In this document: positions 50,165-58,713 of the stretch, one piece after another
Layout of the letters: every line of letters starts with the position of its first letter
How positions within the stretch are numbered: position 1 is the first letter of the stretch
Assembly: GCA_019746355.1 (NCBI GenBank)
Contig: JAIESC010000037.1
Span: forward strand, 1-64,000
Length of the DNA: 64,000 nucleotides
Direction of reading: 5' to 3'
Source: Xanthobacteraceae bacterium
Lineage (GTDB): Bacteria > Pseudomonadota > Alphaproteobacteria > Rhizobiales > Xanthobacteraceae
Made by a program: the position numbers and the translations under genes
The notes under the pieces: model-generated
Told to the model about the DNA's origin: nothing
The model's input: the letters and a program-made list of their open reading frames with translations, nothing else
The model's database searches: none

Positions 50165-51004
50165 ATGGCATCCGCCGCACCCGCTGCAAGCGCCGCTCCC
50201 GCAACGGCCTTCCTCTCGGTGAACAACATCGAGGTGGTCTACAGCCACGTCATCCTGGTGCTGAAGGGGGTGTCGCTCAGCGTTCCCAAGGGCGGCATCG
50301 TCGCGCTGCTGGGCGCCAACGGCGCGGGCAAGACCACGACGCTCAAGGCGATCTCCAATCTGCTGCATGCCGAGCGCGGCGAGGTGACCAAGGGCTCGAT
50401 CCAGTTCGACGGCGAGGTGGTGCATTCGCGCTCGCCGAACGAGCTGGTGCAGCGTGGCTGCATCCAGGTGATGGAAGGCCGGCGCTGCTTCGCCCATCTC
50501 ACGGTCGAGGAGAATCTTCTGACCGGCGCCTTCACCCGGCGCGACGGCAAGGCTGCGGTCGCGGCCGACCTCGAGATGGTCTACGGCTATTTCCCGCGTC
50601 TCAGAGAGCGCCGCGAGTCCACCGCGGGCTACACCTCCGGCGGCGAGCAGCAGATGTGCGCGCTCGGCCGCGCGCTGATGTCGCGGCCGAAGATGATCCT
50701 GCTCGACGAGCCGTCGATGGGGCTTGCGCCGCAGATCGTCGAGGAGATTTTCGAGATCGTCAAAAGCCTCAACGAGAAGGAGGGCGTGTCCTTCCTGCTC
50801 GCCGAGCAGAACACCAACATGGCGCTGAAATACGCGCGCTACGGCTACATCCTCGAGAACGGCCGCGTGGTGATGGACGGCGAAGCCAGGGCGCTGCGCG
50901 AGAACGAGGACGTCAAGGAGTTCTACCTCGGCGTCGCCGAAGGCAAGCGCAAGTCGTTCCGCGACGTGAAGCACTACAAGCGGCGGAAACGCTGGCTGGC
51001 GTGA
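50165..51004 (+). CDS. livF: Branched-chain amino acid-type ABC transporter ATPase (LivF)
   Basis: A 279-residue ATPase from ATG at 50165; a TTG at 50147 is within the terminator tail and is less likely. Walker A GANGAGKTT near residue 52, signature TSGGEQQMCALGRAL near 155, Walker B MILLDEPSMGLAP, and the LivF-type switch EQNTNMAL. The first 20 residues are Ala/Pro-rich and beyond the usual LivF length. It is the second ATPase of the transporter whose other genes are 45637-50101. Confidence 0.94.
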   Translation: MASAAPAASAAPATAFLSVNNIEVVYSHVILVLKGVSLSVPKGGIVALLGANGAGKTTTLKAISNLLHAERGEVTKGSIQFDGEVVHSRSPNELVQRGCIQVMEGRRCFAHLTVEENLLTGAFTRRDGKAAVAADLEMVYGYFPRLRERRESTAGYTSGGEQQMCALGRALMSRPKMILLDEPSMGLAPQIVEEIFEIVKSLNEKEGVSFLLAEQNTNMALKYARYGYILENGRVVMDGEARALRENEDVKEFYLGVAEGKRKSFRDVKHYKRRKRWLA

Positions 51005-51034
51005 CGCCGGCCGTCTGCTAGAACCGGGGCTGAT

Positions 51035-51724
51035 ATGCCCATTCTTCTCGCCCTCGGCGCGCTTCTGCTCGTTGCGCTCGTGTTCGGCCCGCAATGGTGG
51101 ATCGGGCGCGTGCTGGCAAAGCACGGCGCGGACCGCCCGGATCTGCCCGGCACCGGCGGCGAGTTCGCCCGCCACCTGCTCGACGAGGCGAAGCTGCGCG
51201 ACGTCAATGTCGAGTTGACCGGCGACGGCGACCACTACGATCCCGAGACCCGCACGGTGCGGCTCATGCCGGACCACCATGACGCACGCTCGGTCGCGGC
51301 GGTCGCCGTCGCAGCCCACGAGGTCTCGCACGCGATCCAGCACGCGCGCGGCGAGCCGGCCTTCACCCGGCGCGTCGAATTGGTGCGGCAACTGGTCTGG
51401 GTCGAGCGGCTGGCGATGGCTATCCTGATGCTCGCGCCCGTGTTGTTCATCCTGGTGAAGTCGCCTGCGCTCTTGTTGTTGCAGGTCGCCGCCAGCCTCG
51501 CATTGCTCGGCATTCGCGTCGTCGTGCATCTGGTCACGCTGCCGGTCGAGTTCGACGCGAGCTTTGCCAAGGCGCTTCCGGTGCTGGAGGGCAGGGGATA
51601 TCTTTCCGGCGACGATCTGCCCGCGGCGCGGAGCGTTCTGCGTGCCGCCGCGCTGACCTATGTCGCCGCGGCGCTCGCCACGCTGCTCAATGTTGCGCGC
51701 TGGTTTCGGATTTTGAGGTTCTGA
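51035..51724 (+). CDS. Zinc metallopeptidase of the YugP type, membrane bound
   Basis: A 229-residue protein with a signal-anchor (ILLALGALLLVALVFG) and two or three C-terminal membrane segments. The zinc motif HEVSHAIQH (HExxH) is near residue 91, preceded by YDPETRTVRLMPDHHDARS, which matches the family known from YugP. The downstream Asp/Glu ligand is probably in PVEFDASFAKAL. Function unknown; inner membrane protein quality control has been proposed for the fold. It starts 30 bases after livF, likely in the same message, but has no clear link to transport. Confidence 0.88.
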   Translation: MPILLALGALLLVALVFGPQWWIGRVLAKHGADRPDLPGTGGEFARHLLDEAKLRDVNVELTGDGDHYDPETRTVRLMPDHHDARSVAAVAVAAHEVSHAIQHARGEPAFTRRVELVRQLVWVERLAMAILMLAPVLFILVKSPALLLLQVAASLALLGIRVVVHLVTLPVEFDASFAKALPVLEGRGYLSGDDLPAARSVLRAAALTYVAAALATLLNVARWFRILRF

Positions 51725-51735
51725 CGGATCCGCCC

Positions 51736-52968
51736 ATGGCCGACCACTACGACGCTCTGGAAACCCGCGATGCCGCCGTGCGCGAGCGCGAGCAGCTTGC
51801 GCGGCTGCCGGAGATCGTCGCGCGCGCGATGACTGCGGCCGGCTGGGCGCGGCAGCTGGCCAGTGTCGATCCCAAATCGATCATTTCACGCGCGGCGCTC
51901 GCGAAGCTGCCGCTGCTGCGCAAATCCGAATTGCTGGCGCGCCAGAAGGAAGCGCCGCCGTTCGGCGGCTTCAACGCGACGCCGGCCGGCAAGGCGAAGC
52001 GGCTGATGATATCGCCCGGCCCGATCTTCGAGCCGGAGGGTTTCGGCACCGATTGGTGGGGCTGCGCGCGCGCCTGCTTTGCCGCAGGCTTCCGCCCGGG
52101 CGACATCGTGCACAACGCCTTCGCCTATCACCTGACGCCCGGCGGTTTCATTCTCGAGTCCGGCGCCCACGCGCTCGGCTGCGCCGTCATCCCGGCCGGG
52201 CCCGGCAGCACCGAGCAGCAGCTCGAGGCGATCGCGCATCTGCAGCCCGCGGGCTACATGGGCACGCCGGACTTTCTGAAGATTCTGCTCGATACCGCGG
52301 CGAAGACCGGCAAGGACGTCTCGTCCATCAGGCGTGGGCTGGTCTCCGGCGCGGCGCTGCCGGCCTCGTTGCGGCAAGAGCTGTCGTCGCGCGGCGTCAA
52401 CGTGCTGCAGTGCTACGCCACCGCCGAGCTCGGCATCGCCGCCTACGAGAGCGAGGCCAAGGAGGGCATGATCGTCAACGAGAACCTGATCCTCGAGATC
52501 GTCCGGCCCGGCACCGGCGATCCGGTGCCCGACGGCGAGGTCGGCGAGGTCGTCGTCACCACCTTCAATCCCGACTATCCGATGATCCGGCTCGCCACCG
52601 GCGACCTCTCCGCGGTGCTGCCCGGCGTCTCGCCCTGCGGCCGCACCAACATGCGGATCAAGGGCTGGATGGGGCGCGCCGACCAGACCGCGAAGGTCAA
52701 AGGGATGTTCGTCCGGCCTGAGCTGGTGGTCGAGGTCGGCAAGCGGCATCCGGAGCTCGGCCGCGTGCGGCTCGTCGTCACCCGCGCGAACGAGCAGGAT
52801 GCGATGACCTTGATGGCGGAGTGCGCCACGGCCGATGCAGGCCTGACCGACGCGGTCGCCTCCACATTGCAATCGGTGACCAAACTCAAGGGCGAGGTGA
52901 AGCTCGTTGCGCCGGGCTCGTTGCCCAATGATGGCAAGGTGATCGCCGACGAGCGGCCGGTCGGCTGA
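51736..52968 (+). CDS. Phenylacetate-CoA ligase-like AMP-forming enzyme with altered P-loop
   Basis: A 410-residue member of the adenylate-forming superfamily nearest to PaaK. Typical pieces: GSTEQQLEAIAHLQPAGYMGTPDF, LPASLRQELSSRGV, YATAELGIAAYESEA near residue 230, DGEVGEVVVTTFNPDYPMIRLATGDLSA, and the C-terminal RIKGWMGRADQTAKVKGMFV. The usual Ser/Thr/Gly-rich P-loop is missing; the spot reads LMISPGPIFEPEGFGTDWW. The enzyme might activate an aromatic acid or carry out a related ligation; activity with a degenerate P-loop is uncertain. It starts 11 bases after the protease gene. Confidence 0.8.
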   Translation: MADHYDALETRDAAVREREQLARLPEIVARAMTAAGWARQLASVDPKSIISRAALAKLPLLRKSELLARQKEAPPFGGFNATPAGKAKRLMISPGPIFEPEGFGTDWWGCARACFAAGFRPGDIVHNAFAYHLTPGGFILESGAHALGCAVIPAGPGSTEQQLEAIAHLQPAGYMGTPDFLKILLDTAAKTGKDVSSIRRGLVSGAALPASLRQELSSRGVNVLQCYATAELGIAAYESEAKEGMIVNENLILEIVRPGTGDPVPDGEVGEVVVTTFNPDYPMIRLATGDLSAVLPGVSPCGRTNMRIKGWMGRADQTAKVKGMFVRPELVVEVGKRHPELGRVRLVVTRANEQDAMTLMAECATADAGLTDAVASTLQSVTKLKGEVKLVAPGSLPNDGKVIADERPVG

Positions 52969-53046
52969 TCGTCTTGCTTTCACCGTCATTGGCTTTAAGT
53001 GTTGGTTCCTTCGGGGTGACGGCCCCATCTTGAAGGTGAAAATTCG

Positions 53047-53358
53047 ATGCGCATTTCATTGGTGATTGCAGCCCTGGCTGTTGCCGTGCCGCTTACGCTG
53101 TCCGCCGGCCCCGCCCAGGCACAACTCTTCCAGGGCCAGACCTGGTGGGGCGGGCGGCCGAACACGCCGAAGAGAGCCTGGTGCCTGAACGCAAACACCG
53201 GCGCGGACCGGGTCGAGGAGGATTGTTCATTCAACTCGCTCGCGGCCTGCCAGTTCGCGCGGGGCAATCCGAACAACGGATTTTGCACCCAGACCTCGGT
53301 TTATGCGCCTCCGCCGCCCGTCCCACCGCGCCGGACGAAGCGCAAGGCTCAATATTAG
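53047..53358 (+). CDS. DUF3551-type small secreted protein (second copy)
   Basis: A 103-residue protein with signal peptide (ISLVIAALAVAVPLTLSAG, cleavage near AQA). RAWCLNANTG, CSFNSLAACQFARGNPNNGFC and a Pro-rich basic tail resemble the protein at 1822-2067 in the spacing of WC, CxF, C and GFC. Its function is unknown. The leader (52978-53041) can pair TTTCACC with GGTGAAA. It is 50 bases upstream of the glcE start and read in the same direction. Confidence 0.7.
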   Translation: MRISLVIAALAVAVPLTLSAGPAQAQLFQGQTWWGGRPNTPKRAWCLNANTGADRVEEDCSFNSLAACQFARGNPNNGFCTQTSVYAPPPPVPPRRTKRKAQY

Positions 53359-53408
53359 ACGCCGTTCTTGATCTAGGAGCGCGCGTCGATCCGTTGCATA
53401 ACTGCCGC

Positions 53409-54626
53409 ATGACCGATGCGCTCAAGACTCGCGATGCCAAGGACGTGCAGGATGCCGTCCAGTGGGCGCTATCTGAGAGCAAGACGCTCGAGGTCGTGGG
53501 CCGCGGCTCGAAGCGCGCGATCGGCCGCCCGAGCCAGTCCGACCTGACGCTCGACCTCTCGGGCCTCGCCGGCGTCACGCTCTACGAGCCGGAAGAGCTG
53601 GTGCTGTCCGCCAGGGCCGGCACGCCGATCGCCGAGGTCGAGACGCTGGTCGCGGAGAAAAATCAGCAGCTCGAGTTCGAGCCGATGGACTATGGCCCGC
53701 TGCTCGGCGGCGAGCCGGGGGCAGGCTCGCTCGGTGGCGTGCTGGCCGCCAATCTGTCGGGCCCGCGCCGTATCAAATCCGGCGCGGCGCGCGACCATTT
53801 CCTCGGCGTGTCCGCGATCTCCGGGCGTGGCGAAGCGTTCAAGTCCGGCGGCCGCGTGGTGAAGAACGTCACCGGCTATGATCTCTGCAAGGTGCTGGCC
53901 GGCTCGTTCGGGACGCTTGCGGCGATGACCGACGTCACCATCAAGACGCTGCCGCGGCCCGAGACCGAGGAAAGCGTCGTGGTCGCGGGCCTCGATGGCG
54001 CGCGCGCCGCCGAGGCGATGGCGGCGGCGATGGCATCGTCCTGCGATGTGTCGGCGGCGGCGCATCTGCCGCGCAGCCTGGTGATGAGCTTCGACGGCGT
54101 GCACGTCGTCGAGGCGGCGACCGTGTTCCGGCTCGAAGGCGTTGCGCCCTCGGTGCGCCACCGCAAGGCCTCGCTCACCGCGCTCCTGAAGCCCTTCGGC
54201 ATCGTCGATCATTCCGGCGAAGGCCATTCGCGCGCGCTGTGGAAGAGCGTGCGCGATGTGAAGCCGTTCTGGGCGAGCACGTCGATGGGCGATTGGCCGC
54301 TGTGGCGCGTCTCGACCGCGCCCAGCCGCGGCCACGAGTTCGCCGGTCTGCTGCCGGGCGGCGCGCGGTGGTTCGCCGACTGGGCCGGCGGTCTCATCTG
54401 GGCGGCGCTGCCGCCGTCCGACGATGCAGGCGCGGCCGCGATCCGCAGCGCCTCGTCCAAGGTCGGTGGTCACGCCACGCTGATCCGCGCGCCGGCCGCT
54501 GTGCGCGCCGCGGTCGACGTGTTCGAGCCGCAGCACGGCGCGCTCGCGGGCGTGAGCAAGCGCGTGAAGGAGAGCTTCGATCCCAAGGGTGTGCTCAACC
54601 CGGGCCGCATGTGGGCGGGAGTGTGA
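53409..54626 (+). CDS. glcE: Glycolate oxidase FAD-binding subunit GlcE
   Basis: A 405-residue FAD protein (FAD_binding_4). GRGSKRAIGRPSQSD near residue 30, EPGAGSLGGVLAANLSGPRR near 100, GGRVVKNVTGYDLCKVLAGSFGTLAAMTDVT near 150, and FDPKGVLNPGRMWAGV at the end are all GlcE features. It works with GlcD and GlcF to oxidise glycolate (or D-lactate) to glyoxylate at the membrane. GlcF follows with a TGATG overlap. GlcD is not in the window. The start at 53409 fits the family; the open frame upstream is out of context. Confidence 0.93.
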   Translation: MTDALKTRDAKDVQDAVQWALSESKTLEVVGRGSKRAIGRPSQSDLTLDLSGLAGVTLYEPEELVLSARAGTPIAEVETLVAEKNQQLEFEPMDYGPLLGGEPGAGSLGGVLAANLSGPRRIKSGAARDHFLGVSAISGRGEAFKSGGRVVKNVTGYDLCKVLAGSFGTLAAMTDVTIKTLPRPETEESVVVAGLDGARAAEAMAAAMASSCDVSAAAHLPRSLVMSFDGVHVVEAATVFRLEGVAPSVRHRKASLTALLKPFGIVDHSGEGHSRALWKSVRDVKPFWASTSMGDWPLWRVSTAPSRGHEFAGLLPGGARWFADWAGGLIWAALPPSDDAGAAAIRSASSKVGGHATLIRAPAAVRAAVDVFEPQHGALAGVSKRVKESFDPKGVLNPGRMWAGV

Positions 54627-55924
54627 TGCAAACCTCGTTTTCCCTCGCCCAGCTCGCCGATCCCAACATCGCGGAGGCCGATAAGATCCTCCGCGCCTGC
54701 GTGCATTGCGGCTTCTGCACCGCGACCTGCCCGACCTATGTGCTGCTCGGCGACGAGCGCGATTCGCCACGCGGCCGCATCTACCTCATCAAGGAGATGC
54801 TGGAGCACGGCCGCCCGGCGACCAAGGACGTGGTCACCCATATCGACCGCTGCCTGTCGTGCCTCGCCTGCATGACCACGTGCCCGTCGGGCGTGCACTA
54901 CATGCATCTCGTCGATCACGCCCGCGCGCACATCGAGGAAACCTATCGCCGTCCGCTGCTCGACCGGCTGATGCGCGAGTTTCTCGTCCGCGTGATGCCG
55001 TATCCACGGCGGCTGCGGCTGGCGATGCTGGCCTCCGCGATCGCGCGGCCGCTTGCGCCGCTTTTGTCGCTGATCGGCTTGAAGCCGCTGGCTGCGGCGC
55101 TGCGGCTTGCGCCGCGCGGCGCGCCGGACGCGATGACCGCGGCTGGAACATATCCCGCCGCGGGCACGCGCCGCGGCCGTGTCGCAGTCCTTCCGGGCTG
55201 TGCCAACGAGGCGCTGATGCCCTCGATCACCCGATCCGCGATCCGCGTGCTCAACAGGAGCGGCATCGAGGCGGTGTTGCCGCCGGACGTTGGCTGCTGC
55301 GGCTCGCTCGAGCATCACGCCGGCCGCGAGGAGGGCGCGTTTGCCAAGGCGCGTGCCAACATCGACGCCTGGACCCGCGAGATCGAGGGGCAGGGGCTCG
55401 ACGCCATCCTCGTCACCCTCTCGGGCTGCGGCACCACCGTGAAAGACTACGGCTTCATGCTCCGCAACGATCCGGCCTATGCCGCGAAGGCTGCGAGGGT
55501 CTCGTCGCTCGCGAAGGACGTGTCGCAATATCTCGCCGGGCTCGGTGTGACGTCTGCCGCGGCCAAGCCGCTCACCGTCGCCTATCACTCCGCCTGCTCG
55601 CTCCAGCACGGTCAGAAGGTGCATCGGGAACCGAAAGACCTGCTTGCGGCTTGTGGGTTCACCGTGAAGGAGGTGCCGGAGGCGCATCTGTGCTGCGGCT
55701 CGGCCGGCACCTACAATATTCTTCAGCCGGAGATCGCCGGACGTCTGCGCGACCGTAAGGTCGCCAACATCGAGAAGACCAGGCCCGATGTGATTGCCGC
55801 CGGCAACATCGGTTGCATTGCGCAGATCGCCTCCGGCACGGCGATCCCCGTGGTGCATCTGGTCGAATTGATCGACTGGGCGACCGGCGGGCCGGTGCCG
55901 GAGCGAATAAAAGAGCGTGCATAA
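54626..55924 (+). CDS. glcF: Glycolate oxidase iron-sulfur subunit GlcF
   Basis: A 432-residue protein with two 4Fe-4S motifs (CVHCGFCTATCPTY near residue 25 and CLSCLACMTTCPSG near 75) and two CCG domains (VGCCGSLEHHAGRE near 225, LCCGSAGTYNILQP near 355). It carries electrons from GlcDE into the respiratory chain. The ATG overlaps the glcE stop. Length and motifs are those of the family. Confidence 0.94.
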   Translation: MQTSFSLAQLADPNIAEADKILRACVHCGFCTATCPTYVLLGDERDSPRGRIYLIKEMLEHGRPATKDVVTHIDRCLSCLACMTTCPSGVHYMHLVDHARAHIEETYRRPLLDRLMREFLVRVMPYPRRLRLAMLASAIARPLAPLLSLIGLKPLAAALRLAPRGAPDAMTAAGTYPAAGTRRGRVAVLPGCANEALMPSITRSAIRVLNRSGIEAVLPPDVGCCGSLEHHAGREEGAFAKARANIDAWTREIEGQGLDAILVTLSGCGTTVKDYGFMLRNDPAYAAKAARVSSLAKDVSQYLAGLGVTSAAAKPLTVAYHSACSLQHGQKVHREPKDLLAACGFTVKEVPEAHLCCGSAGTYNILQPEIAGRLRDRKVANIEKTRPDVIAAGNIGCIAQIASGTAIPVVHLVELIDWATGGPVPERIKERA

Positions 55925-55951
55925 CCGCGCTGCAAGTCTAGGGAGAGCGAC

Positions 55952-56260
55952 ATGGCCAAGAAGCGGAAGGCGAAGAAAAAGGCGGTGAAGGCAAAGCGGC
56001 GAGCGACACCCGCCCGCAGGAAGAAGGTCAAGTCCAAGCGCGCCGCGGCGAGAAAGCCCGCGCGCAAGGCGAAGAAGGCCAAGGCGCCGAAGCGGCGTGC
56101 GGCGAAGAGCACGCTGCCGCCGCGGGCGGCAAGCGTCGCGCCGCGCCCGATGGCGACCGGACCGGCCGTGACGCCGCTCGCGCCGCGGCCGACGCCGTTC
56201 CCGTCCTCGGTGCCGGGCGACATGCCGTCGCCGTCACCGGACGCAAAGAACGGCAACTGA
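55952..56260 (+). CDS. Basic histone H1-like protein with proline-rich tail
   Basis: A 102-residue protein: residues 1-55 are almost only Lys, Arg and Ala (MAKKRKAKKKAVKAKRRATP onward, repeated KAKRR, KPARKAKKAK units), like bacterial H1-like DNA-compaction proteins; residues 56-102 are rich in Pro, Ala and Ser and end acidic/neutral (DMPSPSPDAKNGN). No folded domain is visible. GGGAGAGCGAC precedes the ATG. It would bind nucleic acid or other polyanions; this is inferred from charge alone. A repeat separates it from the convergent gene at 56382. Confidence 0.7.
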   Translation: MAKKRKAKKKAVKAKRRATPARRKKVKSKRAAARKPARKAKKAKAPKRRAAKSTLPPRAASVAPRPMATGPAVTPLAPRPTPFPSSVPGDMPSPSPDAKNGN

Positions 56261-56268
56261 CGCAATGC

Positions 56269-56371
56269 GTCATTCCGGGGCGGCCCGAAGGACCGGACCC
56301 GGAATCCAGTTACAAGCTCCGAGAGTGCGTCTGGATTCCGGGCTCGCCGCTTCGCGGCGCCCCGGAATGAC
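56269..56371. repeat. Interspersed palindromic repeat, copy 7
   Basis: GTCATTCCGGGGCGGCCCG at the left, GCGCCCCGGAATGAC at the right, inner CCCGGAATCCAG / CTGGATTCCGGG. It lies between the convergent H1-like and binding-protein genes. Confidence 0.9.
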
Positions 56372-56381
56372 GGGGAGAGAT

Positions 56382-57311
56382 TTACTCGGCCGCGACGTTG
56401 TGCGCGGCGCGCTGCACGTCGAGGTTGACCAGCGCGAGCGGCGTCGCGGTCTGCTCCAGCATGCCCCAGCCTTTCAGCCACTCGTAGGTGCGCTGCATCT
56501 CGTCGGCCGGGATCGGCGCGGGATCGCACACCACGATGCGGCCGGCGCGCAGGTCCGCAGGCGTCAGCGCCGCGATCTCCGCGTCCTTGCGGTGGTAATC
56601 GATGAAATAGTGCAGGTACGCGGCCTTGGCGGCGTTGATCCGCTTCACCGCCTCGCGCACCGCGCGGTTGAACGCGGCATAGGTCTCGCCGTCGACCCGG
56701 TCGGAGGCGACCTCGGTGCCGTGATAGAACGCCGAGCAGATGACGCGGCAGCCTTTCTTTTCCGCGAGCGACACGTACGGCTCGGTCAGCGTCACCGCCT
56801 CGACTTCGCCCCTCATCATCGCGTTGAACCGCTCGCGCGAGCCGTTCGAGGTGCGGCACAGCCGGATGTCCTCGCGCGGCATGAAGCCTTCGAGCAGATG
56901 CAAGGCGAGATAATGCGTGCCGAAGTAGAACGGCACGCCGACGTTCTTCTTCGCCAGCTGCTGCGCGGTGAACACCTGCGAGTCCGGCCGCACCACGATG
57001 CCGGCATAGGTGACGATGCCGCGCCGGCCGACCTGGCGGCTGCCGACCTTGGTGTCCTGGACGCGGCAGTAGTTGCCCCACTCGCAGGCGTTGTAGAGAT
57101 CGGCCTTGCCCTGCTCGAGCATCTTGCCGTGGCTTGCAAACGGATCGAGGCCCTCCGGGCTGTTCACGTCGACGCGGGTGCTCTTGTCGTCGCTCTCGCG
57201 CTCGACCCACTCGATGGTCAGGCCTTCCTTCGCGAACAGGCCTTCCTTGTCGGCGACCAGCTCCGGCAATCCCTGGAACGGCGCGGTGGTTTCGAGGACG
57301 AGCTTTTTCAT
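56382..57311 (-). CDS. NMT1/THI5-like (SsuA/TauA family) substrate-binding protein without signal peptide
   Basis: A 309-residue protein with the type II binding-protein fold: TTAPFQGLPELVADKEGLFAKEGL at the start, then NACEWGNYCRV, VGVPFYFGTHYLALHL and EAVTLTEPYVSLAEKKG. The N-terminus MKKLVLETTAPF goes directly into the first strand; no signal peptide or lipobox is seen and no upstream in-frame extension has one. It may therefore be cytoplasmic, for example an enzyme of the pyrimidine/THI5 type or a sensor rather than a transport partner. No ABC permease or ATPase gene is adjacent. Confidence 0.8.
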   Translation of the reverse strand: MKKLVLETTAPFQGLPELVADKEGLFAKEGLTIEWVERESDDKSTRVDVNSPEGLDPFASHGKMLEQGKADLYNACEWGNYCRVQDTKVGSRQVGRRGIVTYAGIVVRPDSQVFTAQQLAKKNVGVPFYFGTHYLALHLLEGFMPREDIRLCRTSNGSRERFNAMMRGEVEAVTLTEPYVSLAEKKGCRVICSAFYHGTEVASDRVDGETYAAFNRAVREAVKRINAAKAAYLHYFIDYHRKDAEIAALTPADLRAGRIVVCDPAPIPADEMQRTYEWLKGWGMLEQTATPLALVNLDVQRAAHNVAAE

Positions 57312-57512
57312 GGGCCTGAATCTCCGTCGATCCGACGCACGAAGTCTAACACAAACTGAGGGCGTGACGGCCTGTCATGCTCTTCGCATTTCGCAGGGCA
57401 GGTGGGCCAATTGCATCAAGCCGAAGGCCGCAATAAGGTGGCAACCGAATCCCGAGGGTCAGGCACAAACGTCTGAGCCTTCTACACTTTCAACCGTACA
57501 TGGAGCGAACCA

Positions 57513-58586
57513 ATGGCATACAACATCCTGATCCTCGGCGCGGCCTACGGCTCGCTGCTCGCCTCCAAGATGCTGTTTGGCGGCCACAAGATCCATCACG
57601 TCTGCCTGCCGGCCGAAGCCGACCTGATCAACGCCGAGGGCTTCAAGGTCCGCATGCCGGTGAAGGGCCGTAAGGACCCGGTGCTGCTCGATTCGACCAA
57701 GCTTCCGGGCAAGGTGACGGCCTCGGGCGCGCAGGGCGTCAACCCCAAGGACTACGACCTCATTTGCCTCGCCATGCAGGAGCCGCAGTACCGCTCCCCG
57801 GGCGTGCGCGAACTGCTCGATGCGGTGGCGAAGTCGAAGGTGCCGTGCATGTCGATCATGAACATGCCGCCGCTGCCTTACGTGAAGCGCATTCCGGGCC
57901 TGGACTACGCGGCGCTGGAGCCCGCCTACACCGAACCGCGCGTCTGGGACAGCTTCGATCCGAAATTCCTGACGCTGTGCAGCCCCGATCCGCAGGCGAT
58001 CCGCCCGCCGGACGAGAAGGTCAACGTGCTGATGGTGACGCTGCCGACCAACTTCAAGGCGGCGAAGTTCGACGACGAGAAGGGCACGGCGATCCTGCGC
58101 CAGCTCGAGAAGGAGATCGATGCGATCCGGTTCGACGTCGGCGGCGGCGAGAAGATCGAGCTGCCGGTGAAGCTCCGCGTCTACGACTCGATCTTCGTGC
58201 CGCTCGCCAAGTGGTCGATGCTGCTCGCCGGCAACTACCGCTGCGTCACCGAAGACGGCATGCGGACCGCGCAGGAGGCCGTGCACTCCGATCCGGCGAC
58301 CTCGAAGTCGGTCTACGACTTCGTGTTCGATCTTTGCGTCAAGCTCGGTGCCAACCCGGCCGATCTCGTGCCGTACGAGAAGTACGCCGCGGCGGCGCAG
58401 TCGCTGGTGCGTCCGGCCTCGGCGGCGCGCGCGTTGCAGAACGGCGCGCCGAACATCGAGCGCGCCGACAAGCTGGTGCAGCTCATCGCCAGGCAGAAGG
58501 GGCTGAGCCATCCGGCGATCGACGCGCAGGTGGCGCTGGTCGATCGCCGCATCGAGGCGAACCGCAAGAAGGCCGCAGCGGCCTGA
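57513..58586 (+). CDS. Ketopantoate reductase-like oxidoreductase
   Basis: A 357-residue protein with an N-terminal Rossmann fold (NILILGAAYGSLLASKM, where GAAYGS replaces the usual GxGxxG) and a C-terminal helical domain with LVRPASAARALQNGAPNIERADKL, matching the ApbA/PanE C-terminal domain. It probably reduces or oxidises a 2-oxo or 2-hydroxy acid with NAD(P). The unusual nucleotide loop and the longer length (PanE is about 300 aa) suggest a divergent member; function unproven. It is alone between the divergent binding protein and the EamA gene. Confidence 0.7.
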   Translation: MAYNILILGAAYGSLLASKMLFGGHKIHHVCLPAEADLINAEGFKVRMPVKGRKDPVLLDSTKLPGKVTASGAQGVNPKDYDLICLAMQEPQYRSPGVRELLDAVAKSKVPCMSIMNMPPLPYVKRIPGLDYAALEPAYTEPRVWDSFDPKFLTLCSPDPQAIRPPDEKVNVLMVTLPTNFKAAKFDDEKGTAILRQLEKEIDAIRFDVGGGEKIELPVKLRVYDSIFVPLAKWSMLLAGNYRCVTEDGMRTAQEAVHSDPATSKSVYDFVFDLCVKLGANPADLVPYEKYAAAAQSLVRPASAARALQNGAPNIERADKLVQLIARQKGLSHPAIDAQVALVDRRIEANRKKAAAA

Positions 58587-58614
58587 GCCGCGGTCTGCTA
58601 TAGTTTGAGTTGGT

Positions 58615-58646
58615 GGTGGGCCAGGGCGCGCAGCGCCGGGCCCACC
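58615..58646 (+). terminator. Hairpin after the reductase gene
   Basis: GGTGGGCC-AGGGCGC / GCGCC-GGGCCCACC, a strong imperfect stem without a good T run, 28 bases after the stop codon. It may be an RNA end or a Rho-dependent stop. Confidence 0.4.
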
Positions 58647-58713
58647 ATGCGTTTTGGAAAAGGCGCATAAGCGTGCTTTCCTGAGCCGCGCTTTCTTCCA
58701 TGTGGGAGCGGCC

